From the NCBI GenBank assembly GCA_964562375.1, contig CAZLSW010000021.1, positions 1 through 47,768 of the forward strand: a stretch of DNA of 47,768 nt, written 5' to 3'. Source of the stretch: JAJPXC01 sp964562375 (GTDB lineage Bacteria > Bacteroidota > Bacteroidia > Bacteroidales > Muribaculaceae). Of the stretch, positions 25,289 through 33,120 are shown in pieces. Each line of letters opens with the position of its first letter. The first letter of the stretch is position 1. The notes under the pieces were generated by a model. It was not told the origin of the DNA and made no database searches. It saw only the letters and a program-made list of their open reading frames with translations. A program made the position numbers and the translations under genes.

Positions 25289-25323
25289 GATGTGATTAAA
25301 CTATAACAGTTTTATGTGATGAC

Positions 25324-25368
25324 AGTGGCGCAGTCCCCAGGGAAACTGCGCCACTTGTTGTTTCTTCC
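25324..25368. terminator. Bidirectional terminator between clpB and the small membrane protein
   Basis: AGTGGCGCAGT (25324-25334) pairs with ACTGCGCCACT (25345-25355), followed on the + strand by TGTTGTTTCTT. The neighbouring genes converge here. Confidence 0.8.
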
Positions 25369-25380
25369 TCAAATGATGGA

Positions 25381-25677
25381 TTACATGGCCGCCATGATTG
25401 CACCTACCAGGGCTATCATGATGATAACGCCGATGAAGGAGATAACGGTGCCGGCGATAGCCAAGCCGCGAGGCTGCTTGAACAGGCCGATAACCGAGAA
25501 CAGCGCGCCGAGGAACCAAAGGATCCAGTTCAAAACCGGGGCCCAGCAGAACACCACAGCCAGTATAGCGAGCACGAAGCCGGCGGTGCCGAGGCTGTTG
25601 GATTTCTTCTCCACTATGTTGTTGACGATTACGGGGGCGCCTTGTGGGGGAGCGGCCATTACAGGAGGTTCTTGCAT
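25381..25677 (-). CDS. Small two-helix membrane protein (DUF4190-like)
   Basis: The 98-residue protein has a Pro/Ala-rich, polar start (residues 1-28) and then two hydrophobic hairpin segments (about 31-66 and 72-98) with the NSLGTAGFVLAILA start seen in DUF4190-type proteins. It is likely an inner-membrane protein with a cytoplasmic N-terminus. No function is known. It converges with clpB and shares the hairpin terminator. Confidence 0.75.
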   Translation of the reverse strand: MQEPPVMAAPPQGAPVIVNNIVEKKSNSLGTAGFVLAILAVVFCWAPVLNWILWFLGALFSVIGLFKQPRGLAIAGTVISFIGVIIMIALVGAIMAAM

Positions 25678-25857
25678 GTGATAGTACAGTTTAAAGGTGA
25701 GTAATAGGGTGATTTAATTTCCACAAATGTAGCCCTTTTTGCTTAGATAAACAGCCATTACGCCGCCTTTAACACTTATTTAACAAATTCCCGCTGTCAA
25801 AAAGGTAAGATGCCGTAGCCGTCGGGGCCGTGTTACGCGCTTGAATAGCCTTATCAC

Positions 25858-25888
25858 TTTCTCATTTTATCAATTGTTGTTAACTTTG
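25858..25888 (+). promoter_or_regulatory. Candidate promoter for xpt
   Basis: TTTC at 25858-25861 is followed after 19 nt by TAACTTTG at 25881-25888, an exact -7 box, with the xpt ATG 20 nt further. No purine riboswitch fold is seen in the short leader. Confidence 0.55.
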
Positions 25889-25907
25889 CAAGCAAAAACC
25901 CAATAGC

Positions 25908-26495
25908 ATGTATTATCGCAACTGCGTGCAGGAACTGCGCGAACGTATCCTCAAGGAGGGCCGCTGCTTCCCAGGCGGCATACTCAAAGTGGACAGCTTT
26001 GTCAACCATCAGATGGACCCCAACTTGATGTTCCACATCGGGCGTGAGTTTGTCGTCAGGTTTGCCCCTCTCGACATCAACAAGGTGATCACGATCGAGG
26101 CTAGCGGAATCGCCCCGGCCATAATGGTGGGGTTTCTGTTGAACGTCCCGGTGGTGTTCGTGAAGAAGAAAGCGCCGAGCACGATGGATGCCCAATACAC
26201 TTCGACAGTACATTCCTTCACTAAGAACCGCGACTATCAAGTGTGCGTGTCCAAGGAGTATCTGGGTCCCGAGGATAGGCTGTTGTTCATTGACGATTTC
26301 CTCGCCAACGGCAACGCCGCCGCTGGTGTTCTCGACTTGTGCCAACAGGCTGGAGCCAAGGTGGAGGCGATGGGATTCGTGATTGAAAAGGCTTTTCAGG
26401 AGGGTGGCAGGATGCTCGACCGTTTAGGTATCCCTCATTTCTCGCTTGCCGTGATTGACAGCCTCGACAACTGCCAAATCAAGCTCGCCGATTAA
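25908..26495 (+). CDS. xpt: Xanthine phosphoribosyltransferase
   Basis: Xpt makes XMP from xanthine and phosphoribosyl pyrophosphate in purine salvage. The 195-residue length is exact for the family. Diagnostic segments are LKVDSFVNHQMDP near residue 27, EASGIAPA and the PRPP-binding acidic loop LLFIDDFLANGNAA (about 124-137). It is a single-gene unit with its own promoter and is followed by a palindromic intergenic element. Confidence 0.94.
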   Translation: MYYRNCVQELRERILKEGRCFPGGILKVDSFVNHQMDPNLMFHIGREFVVRFAPLDINKVITIEASGIAPAIMVGFLLNVPVVFVKKKAPSTMDAQYTSTVHSFTKNRDYQVCVSKEYLGPEDRLLFIDDFLANGNAAAGVLDLCQQAGAKVEAMGFVIEKAFQEGGRMLDRLGIPHFSLAVIDSLDNCQIKLAD

Positions 26496-26502
26496 TTATT
26501 CA

Positions 26503-26748
26503 ACTTTCTCAAGTTTGGAAACCACGAATTCACACTAATGAACACAAACAAGTTAACTGCGATTATAATAAATTTTATAGAGCTTACGCTCTTTAATTAA
26601 CACTAATGCTGATAGTGTTGCGTTATGGAAATTGGTGTTAATTCTTTGCGCAGCAAAGCTTAATTCTTGAATGATATTATAAGTTTAATCGCTGAATTAG
26701 TGAATATTAGTGTTAATTCGTGGTTTCTTGGATAACTTGCGAAACCTG
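26503..26748. repeat. Long palindromic intergenic element with ACCACGAA ends
   Basis: Outer arms of about 40 nt, containing AAACCACGAATT at the left (26519) and AATTCGTGGTTT at the right (26715), enclose smaller hairpins (GAGCTTACGCTC, CTTTGCGCAGCAAAG, AACACTAATGCTGATAGTGTT). It fills the 265-nt gap after xpt; no gene is visible. Confidence 0.7.
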
Positions 26749-26760
26749 AGTTAATCGCTC

Positions 26761-27144
26761 TTACAGAGCCGCGAAAGGGGTAGTCAACCTTCGGTATTTG
26801 ATAGCCGAGATATTCCCCTCGGTGGCCAGCGAGCGCAGCCGATGCAGATAACCCGCCACTTCGGCAGGCTCCCGCGTAAGCATAAAATCCATCGCTGTCA
26901 GGTCGCCCTTAGCGTGATTGCACTCTCGGCATGAGCAGGCCAGATTGTCGAGAGTTGACGGTCCGCCCATCGCTTGGGGGATGATATGCTCAATGTCGGA
27001 ATGTGCCCCGTATACGAAATCCTCGGCCGTTATCTCACGCCCGCAGTAGATACAACACCCGTGAGTTTCCTCCCACAATTTATATTTGCGACGTAGCAAT
27101 CGGCTCCCCTCCAGCCCCTCGGACAACGGATGGATAATCTGCAT
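26761..27144 (-). CDS. Small HNH endonuclease-like protein
   Basis: From the ATG I prefer, the product has 127 residues; an in-frame start 111 nt earlier would overlap the neighbour. The HNH core has C31-x-x-C34, D50-I-E-H53, N67, C72-x-x-C75 and N76 with AKGD after it. A KYKLWEE segment precedes the first Cys pair and a T-x-x-D-F-M stretch follows, a layout I associate with Cas9/IscB HNH domains as well as with plain HNH_5 nucleases. No Cas9 RuvC part, CRISPR array or guide RNA is seen. It lies 80 nt after the alpha-CTD-like gene on the same strand. Confidence 0.75.
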   Translation of the reverse strand: MQIIHPLSEGLEGSRLLRRKYKLWEETHGCCIYCGREITAEDFVYGAHSDIEHIIPQAMGGPSTLDNLACSCRECNHAKGDLTAMDFMLTREPAEVAGYLHRLRSLATEGNISAIKYRRLTTPFAAL

Positions 27145-27224
27145 CGTGGAGCGAGTTACCGCTGGGCGATCGTCGGGAATGGACAACCGCCAACCGATAT
27201 ACAGGCTATGGAACTGACCGAAAC

Positions 27225-27962
27225 TCACTGCTCCGACCCCTCTATGCGCCTCCACTCAAAACGGGTCGAGCGCACCTTCACCGTCTTTCCCCCAAGCGAG
27301 CAATGCAGAAGCAATTGTCCGCCCTCCTCGGGTATCACTTTCAGTACCCGCATCCTGTCGCCTGCCTTGTAGCTTTGATGGCCACGATGGTCTTTTGCTA
27401 TGCGTCGGGTGATCTCTATCCAATCGCCTTTCTTCAACGAAGGGGTAGGGGGGAGTTCTTCCTCCTCTTCCGACGCGTTTTCTGAATCCTCATCTTCGCT
27501 ATCATTCGGGAGCCCCTCAACGGGCATATCTTCCAGAGCGGCTGGCTTGGAAGCCTTGGCGAACGCATCGAGGAACACGTCGGCCGCCCGGATCACATCG
27601 TTCATCGCCAGCGCCAGCAACTCGGAAGAATCGTCGGTGGGGATCTCCAGCTGCCCGGAAGCTATGCACGCGTTCAGGATATTGTTGGCCACGTAAAAAC
27701 GCCGTTCCTCCCACGCCACACCCTGCTGGGGAGCCTCGGCCGACGACCCAAGCAATGACGTGTACACGTTGGCATACTCCTGCTTGAACCGCTTCATGGC
27801 GTTGACAACCTTCACATTCACGTCGTCCCACGTGCGGTAATCCTGTCGCATCGCCTCACCGAAAGTGAAGCAACGTAGCATCTGAAGACGACGGCGCAGC
27901 TTGTCGGGCATCACCATCTCCTCGATGGGGGTATTGAGCGAAATCTCCTTTTTCATCGGCAT
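27225..27962 (-). CDS. Protein with RNA polymerase alpha-CTD-like N-terminus and C-terminal basic domain
   Basis: The 245-residue protein starts TPIEEMVMPDKLRRRLQ, followed by CFTFGEAM, a pattern like the helix-hairpin-helix of RNA polymerase alpha C-terminal domain proteins. A middle region (about 80-145) is helical, a run of Asp/Glu/Ser (about 152-170) forms an acidic linker, and the end (about 178-245) has strands like an SH3 or KOW fold (GDWIEITRRIA, YKAGDRMRVLKVI). A PPTPSLKKG peptide at the linker end resembles palindromic-element translation. Function unknown; it may touch transcription. A second start two codons in is possible. Confidence 0.65.
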   Translation of the reverse strand: MPMKKEISLNTPIEEMVMPDKLRRRLQMLRCFTFGEAMRQDYRTWDDVNVKVVNAMKRFKQEYANVYTSLLGSSAEAPQQGVAWEERRFYVANNILNACIASGQLEIPTDDSSELLALAMNDVIRAADVFLDAFAKASKPAALEDMPVEGLPNDSEDEDSENASEEEEELPPTPSLKKGDWIEITRRIAKDHRGHQSYKAGDRMRVLKVIPEEGGQLLLHCSLGGKTVKVRSTRFEWRRIEGSEQ

Positions 27963-28019
27963 TGATTTTCTAAGCCCCCAAAATTACACATTATTTCTCC
28001 CACCACCAAACGTTTGGCT

Positions 28020-28117
28020 GGGTCGAGCGGCCTAAGCGGCCTCCGACCTAAGCCCTAACCCGTTATTCCACAACATATTACCTCCAAAGCCGTAGGCCGC
28101 TTAGGCCGCAAGGTCGC
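28020..28117. repeat. Palindromic flanking repeat, copy 1
   Basis: Left arm GCGGCCTAAGCGGCCT (from 28027) pairs with right arm AGGCCGCTTAGGCCGC (28094-28109), with about 50 nt between. A 26-nt stretch at 28084-28109 recurs exactly at 31055-31080. Confidence 0.85.
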
Positions 28118-28208
28118 TAACGGAGGAAGGGAAAATCAGGTATTTGAATCAGCACCAATGGTGAAAATGACATACCGACACGACCAATGCGCCCTAACTT
28201 CGCGTTAA

Positions 28209-28308
28209 CTTAAAACTTAAAACTAGAAACTAAAAACTAGAAACTAAAAACTAGAAACTAGAAACTTTAAACTTTTGACTTTTAACTTTTGACTTTTAAC
28301 CTTTAACC
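28209..28308. repeat. Heptamer tracts ahead of the DUF6371-like gene
   Basis: Alternating AACTAAA/AACTAGA words and then CTTTTGA/CTTTTAA words of about 7 bp fill 28209-28308 and end 8 nt before the ATG. Confidence 0.85.
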
Positions 28309-28315
28309 CCCCACT

Positions 28316-29356
28316 ATGAGATTCCATTTAGAAAAGTACAAGCGCGCACGCAGATATACCTGCCCAGCGTGTGGCCGCCCCCGTTGCTATACGCGATACG
28401 TCGATAGCCAAGGCGAGATTGAGTTACCGAAGGAATGTGGACGTTGCGACCACGAGGTATCATGTGGTTACCACCGTCCTCCCCGAGAGTTTCTGTCCAA
28501 GATGTTCCCCGACCCGTTTAAGGCGCCACCATCCCTGTTGCTCAAAATGGAGCCGCTGCGCAAAATCACCCCGACTCCCTGTAAACCGACGATTACCGAG
28601 GTTGACCCCGACAGCTTCTCGACCATACCCGAGCAGATGGTACAACAGTCGATGGGACATTACGAGATCAACCCCCTGTACCGATACCTGTCAAAGATTT
28701 ACGGAGAGGTAGGTACCGAGGTGTTGTTCAAGGAATACGGGGTAGGGACCTCCAAGATGTGGGGAGGCTCCACCATCTTCTGGCAGCGAGACCATGACGG
28801 AGCCGTACGCACAGGCAAAATCATGGGTTACAACCCCGACAACGGTCACCGCGTCAAGCAACCCCACCCACAAATGCACTGGGCCCACTGCCTTGTCCCA
28901 GTCCCCCAGAAATCGCTCCCGCCTACCCCTCAGCAGCGGGGGGATGCCATCCCGGTGGAAAGCCCCCTTAACGGGGGTTTGGGGGCCGACTTCCACTTGC
29001 GTCAATGCTACTTTGGCGAGCACCTCGTCGGCCGTTATACCCATAAGGATATAGCGATAGTGGAAAGCGAGAAAACAGCGATAGTCGCCTCGGTGACCTA
29101 CCCCAAGGCCGTGTGGATTGCCACCGGGGGCATCTCCAACCTCCGTCCGTCAAAAGCCCTGCGTGGACGCAACGTGATACTTATCCCCGATATGGGGGCC
29201 GAGGACCGCTGGGCCGAGAAAATGATGGAGATCAAAAAAGGCCTCAACGCCCCGCTCTCTATCGAAATCTCTCCCATGCTCGCGGTGAGAGCCACCTGCG
29301 AGCAACGCTCCCAAGGCTTCGACCTCGCCGACCACCTGCTCAAAGAATACCAGTAA
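28316..29356 (+). CDS. DUF6371-like primase-associated protein (zinc ribbon plus Toprim-like part) with in-frame repeat insertion
   Basis: The 346-residue protein has an N-terminal zinc ribbon (CPACGRPRCY about 18-27; CGRCDHEVSC about 42-51) and a C-terminal Toprim-like domain (IAIVESEKTAIVA, IATGG, VILIPDMG). This pair is characteristic of proteins partnered with DUF3987 proteins in Bacteroidales mobile elements and is thought to serve replication. Compared with that form, about 25 residues (about 200-225, SLPPTP to NGGLGA) are extra; they are translated from a palindromic element in the opposite orientation to the two in the aminotransferase. The following gene is 111 nt away on the same strand. 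Confidence 0.82.
   Translation: MRFHLEKYKRARRYTCPACGRPRCYTRYVDSQGEIELPKECGRCDHEVSCGYHRPPREFLSKMFPDPFKAPPSLLLKMEPLRKITPTPCKPTITEVDPDSFSTIPEQMVQQSMGHYEINPLYRYLSKIYGEVGTEVLFKEYGVGTSKMWGGSTIFWQRDHDGAVRTGKIMGYNPDNGHRVKQPHPQMHWAHCLVPVPQKSLPPTPQQRGDAIPVESPLNGGLGADFHLRQCYFGEHLVGRYTHKDIAIVESEKTAIVASVTYPKAVWIATGGISNLRPSKALRGRNVILIPDMGAEDRWAEKMMEIKKGLNAPLSIEISPMLAVRATCEQRSQGFDLADHLLKEYQ
28900..28987 (-). repeat. Cloverleaf-type palindromic element, copy 3 (in frame, reverse orientation)
   Basis: Read on the - strand it begins GGCCCCCAAACCCCCG like copies 1 and 2, then has a CCCCCGTTAAGGGGG hairpin (28963-28977), a GGATGG-type central palindrome (28947-28958) and a weakened third hairpin. The outer left arm is degraded. 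It is translated in frame in the DUF6371-like gene. Confidence 0.8.
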
Positions 29357-29387
29357 TCACCCCTCCTTTCCTCCTCTTCTCCTTTAA

Positions 29388-29458
29388 AATTAACCATTAA
29401 CCACTAACCATTAACCATTAACCATTAACCATTAACCATTAACCACTAACCATTAATA
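29388..29458. repeat. Heptamer tract (ACCATTA) ahead of the DUF3987-like gene
   Basis: About ten copies of ACCATTA/ACCACTA lie in 29388-29458, ending 10 nt before the ATG. They replace any recognisable ribosome site in this stretch. Confidence 0.9.
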
Positions 29459-29467
29459 AATTAGACT

Positions 29468-30922
29468 ATGGAATTTAACAACACCAACGAGGCCTACACT
29501 GCCCTCATCGAACAAGCGCGTGACGGACAATTTCCCCTCAACGCCTTCCCCGGCTCATTCCGCACAGCCGTAAGCAACATGACACGTCGGGGAGAATTTC
29601 GCACCGAGTATGTAGCCATGGCCATGCTCTCGGCCCTGGCAGCCACCATCGGCAACACCATCTCGCTTGAGATACGCGACGGATTCCGCGTCAACCCAGC
29701 CCTGATGATCACCTTCGTAGGCAAGCCGGGCGCAGGCAAAACACCCCCCTTGATGGCCGCCTACGAAGCCCTGCGCCGCAGCGACCACCGCCGCTACCAG
29801 CAATGGCGACAAGCAATGCACGACTACAACGCCAAGCAAAGCTCACCTTCTCCCTCCGACGGTGGCACCGGCTCGAAACGCCCCGTGTGCCAGCAGACAG
29901 TGCTCTCCGACTTCACCCAAGAAGCTATGGTGTCGCAGCTTGAGTCAAACCCCACGGGAGTGGCTATCGTTGTCGACGAAATCGCTGGTTTCTTCAACAC
30001 CGTCAACCGTTACAACGCCTCCAACATGATCGAGACCCTCCTCTCGGCATTCTCAGGCGACCCAATCAAGGTGACACGCAAAGGCCCCGACGGTCAAGGA
30101 CAAATCGTGTCGGTGATGAACCCATCCATTAACCTAATCGGCACGATCCAGCCCTCCCTGCTCCACTCGGTGCTATTCCGCCCGCTCGAAGGCAACGGAT
30201 TCCTCGACCGCATGTGCTTCGTCTACCCGCAGTGCAACTCCACAAGCCGATGGAGCGACCACCCCGGATACGCCGACGGACACGACAAAGTGAAACCCCA
30301 ATCACCGCTCAACCCCGCGTTTGAGCGCTGGAGCTCATCTACCCGCCACGCCGACGCAGCCACAATCCTCTGGGAGAAAATCCACTCCACAGCCGAAAAC
30401 CTAACCAAAGGCGACCCCCTGTGCCTGCGACTCTCACCCGACGCCCAGCGATGGTTCTACAACTGGCGCGACGACCTGATGGAAGGCGTCGACGACACCG
30501 ACGAAAATGAAGCCGAATCCCGCGTGATGAAACGCGTGGCAATCATCTCCAAAATCGCCCTCCTGCTACAAGTGGGCAAAGTGGCCGCCGGAGAGCAACA
30601 AATCCACGTCTCCATCTCCCTTGAAGCCATCATGGGAGCCGTGGCCATCAACGAATGGCTCGAATGGAGCTACCGCCGCGCGCGCCGAGCCGCCCTCGAA
30701 AGCACCGGACGCCCCTCGGGACCCTCACAACGGCAGATGGAATCCTGGGCGTTCGTGGCCCAGCTCCCCGACACCTTCACCTACAACGACGCCCTGCAGG
30801 CAGCCCAAAAAATCGGCAAACGCAAAACATGGGTCAAGGACAAGCTCCACGAAATGGTCGAAGCCTCAGCCCTGGCCAAAGTAGAGCGCGGGAAATACTG
30901 CAAAGCCACCCTCCTGAAATAG
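29468..30922 (+). CDS. DUF3987-type primase/helicase-like P-loop protein
   Basis: The 484-residue protein has Walker A GKPGAGKT at 85-92 and Walker B VVDEI with D170 and E171, and a C-terminal winged-helix-like tail. That matches the DUF3987 family, which occurs in Bacteroidales plasmids, prophages and integrative elements, generally beside a zinc-ribbon/Toprim gene as here. It probably helps replicate or excise a mobile element, but this is inferred from context. The gene is intact, with terminator-like hairpin directly after it. Confidence 0.82.
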   Translation: MEFNNTNEAYTALIEQARDGQFPLNAFPGSFRTAVSNMTRRGEFRTEYVAMAMLSALAATIGNTISLEIRDGFRVNPALMITFVGKPGAGKTPPLMAAYEALRRSDHRRYQQWRQAMHDYNAKQSSPSPSDGGTGSKRPVCQQTVLSDFTQEAMVSQLESNPTGVAIVVDEIAGFFNTVNRYNASNMIETLLSAFSGDPIKVTRKGPDGQGQIVSVMNPSINLIGTIQPSLLHSVLFRPLEGNGFLDRMCFVYPQCNSTSRWSDHPGYADGHDKVKPQSPLNPAFERWSSSTRHADAATILWEKIHSTAENLTKGDPLCLRLSPDAQRWFYNWRDDLMEGVDDTDENEAESRVMKRVAIISKIALLLQVGKVAAGEQQIHVSISLEAIMGAVAINEWLEWSYRRARRAALESTGRPSGPSQRQMESWAFVAQLPDTFTYNDALQAAQKIGKRKTWVKDKLHEMVEASALAKVERGKYCKATLLK

Positions 30923-30928
30923 CCCCCT

Positions 30929-30978
30929 CCCCGAGTGGTTCTCACCGCCTCGCCACGGTGCCCCTCGGGGTTCCTCTC
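30929..30978 (+). terminator. Terminator-like hairpin after the DUF3987-like gene
   Basis: CCCCGAG (30929-30935) pairs with CTCGGGG (30964-30970), with an inner CACCG/CGGTG stem, followed by TTCCTCTCTCT. It follows the stop by 6 nt. Confidence 0.6.
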
Positions 30979-30990
30979 TCTCCCCATTAT

Positions 30991-31083
30991 CGACCTTGCG
31001 GCCTAAACGGCCTGCGGCCTAAGCTCCAAAGCCCTATTTCCCAGCGAGTTATCCCCAAAGCCGTAGGCCGCTTAGGCCGCCCC
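30991..31083. repeat. Palindromic flanking repeat, copy 2
   Basis: Same composition and orientation as copy 1: left arm with GCGGCCTAAACGGCCT and right arm with the identical 26-nt stretch at 31055-31080. The two copies bracket the DUF6371-like/DUF3987-like pair. Confidence 0.85.
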
Positions 31084-31159
31084 CATGTCCATCCACCTAC
31101 CCCCCGATAAAAAATCGCCTGCAAGCCATTGACCCGCAAGCGACTTCCATCTAATCAAG

Positions 31160-31233
31160 TCGGGGTGACAGGATTCGAACCTGCGACCACCTGGTCCCAA
31201 ACCAGGTGCGCTACCGGACTGCGCTACGCCCCG
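31160..31233 (-). tRNA. tRNA-Pro (anticodon TGG)
   Basis: The - strand folds as a 74-nt tRNA with D arm GCGC-AGTCCGGTA-GCGC, anticodon stem CCTGG/CCAGG with TTTGGGA loop (anticodon TGG) and T arm GCAGGTTCGAATCCTGT. The acceptor stem reads CGGGGCG with CACCCCG, leaving a C6-A67 mismatch. CCA is not encoded. Confidence 0.95.
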
Positions 31234-31253
31234 ATCCGTCGTGTTTGACGCCG

Positions 31254-31285
31254 CGAAGATAACAAATTTTTCCGACACACGCAAA
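31254..31285 (-). promoter_or_regulatory. Promoter for tRNA-Pro
   Basis: On the - strand TTTG (31285-31282) is followed after 20 nt by TATCTTCG (31261-31254), near the TAnnTTTG consensus. Confidence 0.55.
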
Positions 31286-31486
31286 TCCACAACCACAGCC
31301 TGTTGCCGTTTCCGAAAATCGCTAATAAATCGGTGTTTTAGAACAATTGTGCTGTAACAGTTTTGTAACATTAACATATGGGCGGAACTGTGTTAAGTAG
31401 CTTACAATCAAGGGAGTAAAGTGTTTACAAGTGTTAAGGAGGGTTGCCTCTTTCCCAAAAATTATAAAAATTCGACAAAAATCCCT

Positions 31487-31494
31487 TACCTTTG
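31487..31494 (+). promoter_or_regulatory. Candidate -7 box for acpP-fabF
   Basis: TACCTTTG matches TAnnTTTG exactly, 44 nt before the acpP ATG. The -33 region is AT-rich without a clear TTTG. Confidence 0.5.
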
Positions 31495-31537
31495 CACTGC
31501 AAATTCGAATTTACTAACGTTTAAACCACAATTTATC

Positions 31538-31774
31538 ATGTCAGAAATTGCATCGCGTGTTAAAGCTATAATCGTTGACAAGCTCGGCGTAGACGAAAAC
31601 CAGGTAACTGAGAACGCATCGTTCACCACCGACCTCGGAGCTGATTCCCTCGACACCGTAGAGTTGATCATGGAGTTTGAGAAGGAGTTCGACATGTGCA
31701 TCCCCGACAACAAGGCTGAGGAGATCAAGACCGTGGGCGACGCTATCGCTTACATCGAGAACCCCGAGGCTTAA
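31538..31774 (+). CDS. acpP: Acyl carrier protein
   Basis: ACP carries growing fatty acids on a phosphopantetheine arm. The 78-residue protein has the attachment site S37 in GADSLDTVE. I choose the ATG that starts MSEIASR; an upstream in-frame extension is not needed. It is followed 48 nt later by fabF, the usual Bacteroidales pair. Confidence 0.98.
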   Translation: MSEIASRVKAIIVDKLGVDENQVTENASFTTDLGADSLDTVELIMEFEKEFDMCIPDNKAEEIKTVGDAIAYIENPEA

Positions 31775-31822
31775 GCACCGATAAAGCGCTTACAGCGAAA
31801 GAAATAACCATTTATACCGATA

Positions 31823-33091
31823 ATGGAACTTAAAAGAGTAGTAGTGACCGGGCTTGGAGCCCTTACGCCCATAGGCAACGACGTGGAGACCACGTGGCAG
31901 AACGCCTTGGCTGGCGTGAGCGGAGCCGCCCCTATTACCCGTTTTGACGCTTCCCTGTTTAAAACCCAATTCGCCTGCGAGGTGAAAGGGTTCAACCCCT
32001 CGGAGCACTTCGACCGCAAGAAGGAGCGCACCTTGGACCTGTATGCGCAGTTCGCCATGGTTGCCGCCCGTCAGGCCGTCAAGGACGCTGGCCTTGAGGA
32101 GGACGAGACCCTGAATAAGGATCGCGTGGGCGTGATTGTGGCTGCCGGTATCGGCGGCCTGCACACCTTTGAGCAAGAGGCCGGCTATTACGCCATTAAC
32201 GCCGACAAGGGTCCCAAGTACAATCCATTCTTTATCCCCAAGATGATTGCCGACATCGCTTCGGGCCACATCTCGATGGAGTACGGGTACCACGGTCCCA
32301 ACTACGGCATGGTGTCGGCTTGCGCCACTTCCAACAACGCCATCATCTCGGCTTTCGACCTGATTCGCTTGGGCAAGGCTGATGTGATCGTTGCCGGTGG
32401 TGCCGAAGCTGGTATCTTCCCGGCTGGTGTGGGCGGTTTCAACGCCATGCACGCCCTGTCGACCCGCAACGAGTCGCCTGAGACAGCCTCACGTCCATTC
32501 TCCAAGAGCCGCGACGGCTTTGTGATGGGCGAGGGTTCGGTAGTGTTGATTCTCGAGGAACTGGAGCACGCCAAGGCTCGCGGCGCGAAGATTTACGCCG
32601 AGGTAGCCGGCGGCGGCATGTCGGGTGACGCTTACCACCTTACTGCCACCCATCCCGAGGGACTGGGAGCCATCCTTTCGATGAACAACGCCCTTGAGGA
32701 CGCAGGCATGAAGCCCGAGGACATCGATTACATCAACGTTCACGGCACGTCAACTCCCGTTGGCGATATCTCCGAGATCAAGGCCATCAAGGCCGTCTTC
32801 GGCGACCACGCTTACGACCTGAATATCTCCTCGACCAAGTCGATGACAGGCCACTTGCTTGGCGCGACAGGCGCTTTGGAGGCGATGTTCAGCGTCAAGG
32901 CTGTGCAGAACGATATCGTTCCCCCTACGATCAACCACGAGGAGGGCGACGAGGACGAGCAGATCGATTACTCGCTCAACTTCACCTTCAACAAGGCTCA
33001 GGAGCGCCCCGTGCGCGCCGCGTTGAGCAACTCGTTCGGTTTCGGTGGCCATAATGCTACCGTGATCGTGAAGAAGTACGAGGACAAGTAA
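31823..33091 (+). CDS. fabF: Beta-ketoacyl-ACP synthase II
   Basis: FabF condenses malonyl-ACP with acyl-ACP in fatty acid elongation. The 422-residue length fits the family. The catalytic triad is C167 (VSACATSNNA), H307 (VHGTSTP) and H344 (TGHLLGA). It forms the acpP-fabF operon and is followed by a strong hairpin terminator. Confidence 0.98.
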   Translation: MELKRVVVTGLGALTPIGNDVETTWQNALAGVSGAAPITRFDASLFKTQFACEVKGFNPSEHFDRKKERTLDLYAQFAMVAARQAVKDAGLEEDETLNKDRVGVIVAAGIGGLHTFEQEAGYYAINADKGPKYNPFFIPKMIADIASGHISMEYGYHGPNYGMVSACATSNNAIISAFDLIRLGKADVIVAGGAEAGIFPAGVGGFNAMHALSTRNESPETASRPFSKSRDGFVMGEGSVVLILEELEHAKARGAKIYAEVAGGGMSGDAYHLTATHPEGLGAILSMNNALEDAGMKPEDIDYINVHGTSTPVGDISEIKAIKAVFGDHAYDLNISSTKSMTGHLLGATGALEAMFSVKAVQNDIVPPTINHEEGDEDEQIDYSLNFTFNKAQERPVRAALSNSFGFGGHNATVIVKKYEDK

Positions 33092-33120
33092 CAGCGTCAT
33101 TATCCTAAGAATTATGCAGT

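Larger units (their letters stand above)
27963..28315. other. Divergent intergenic region with two repeat types
   Basis: This 353-nt gap between divergent genes holds a palindromic GGCCTAAGC-type repeat (28020-28117) and heptamer tracts (28209-28308). No gene or clear promoter box is seen. Confidence 0.6.
31234..31537. other. tRNA-Pro / acpP intergenic region
   Basis: This 304-nt gap holds the two divergent promoters (tRNA-Pro at left, acpP at right) and nothing else that I can support as a gene. Confidence 0.5.

Noticed and set aside
25680..25907. Purine riboswitch for xpt
   Set aside because: Predicted transcription start leaves about 15 nt of leader, too short for the aptamer.
26761..27144. 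CRISPR-Cas remnant
   Set aside because: No RuvC domain, cas1/cas2, array or tracrRNA-like sequence; heptamer tracts nearby have no unique spacers.
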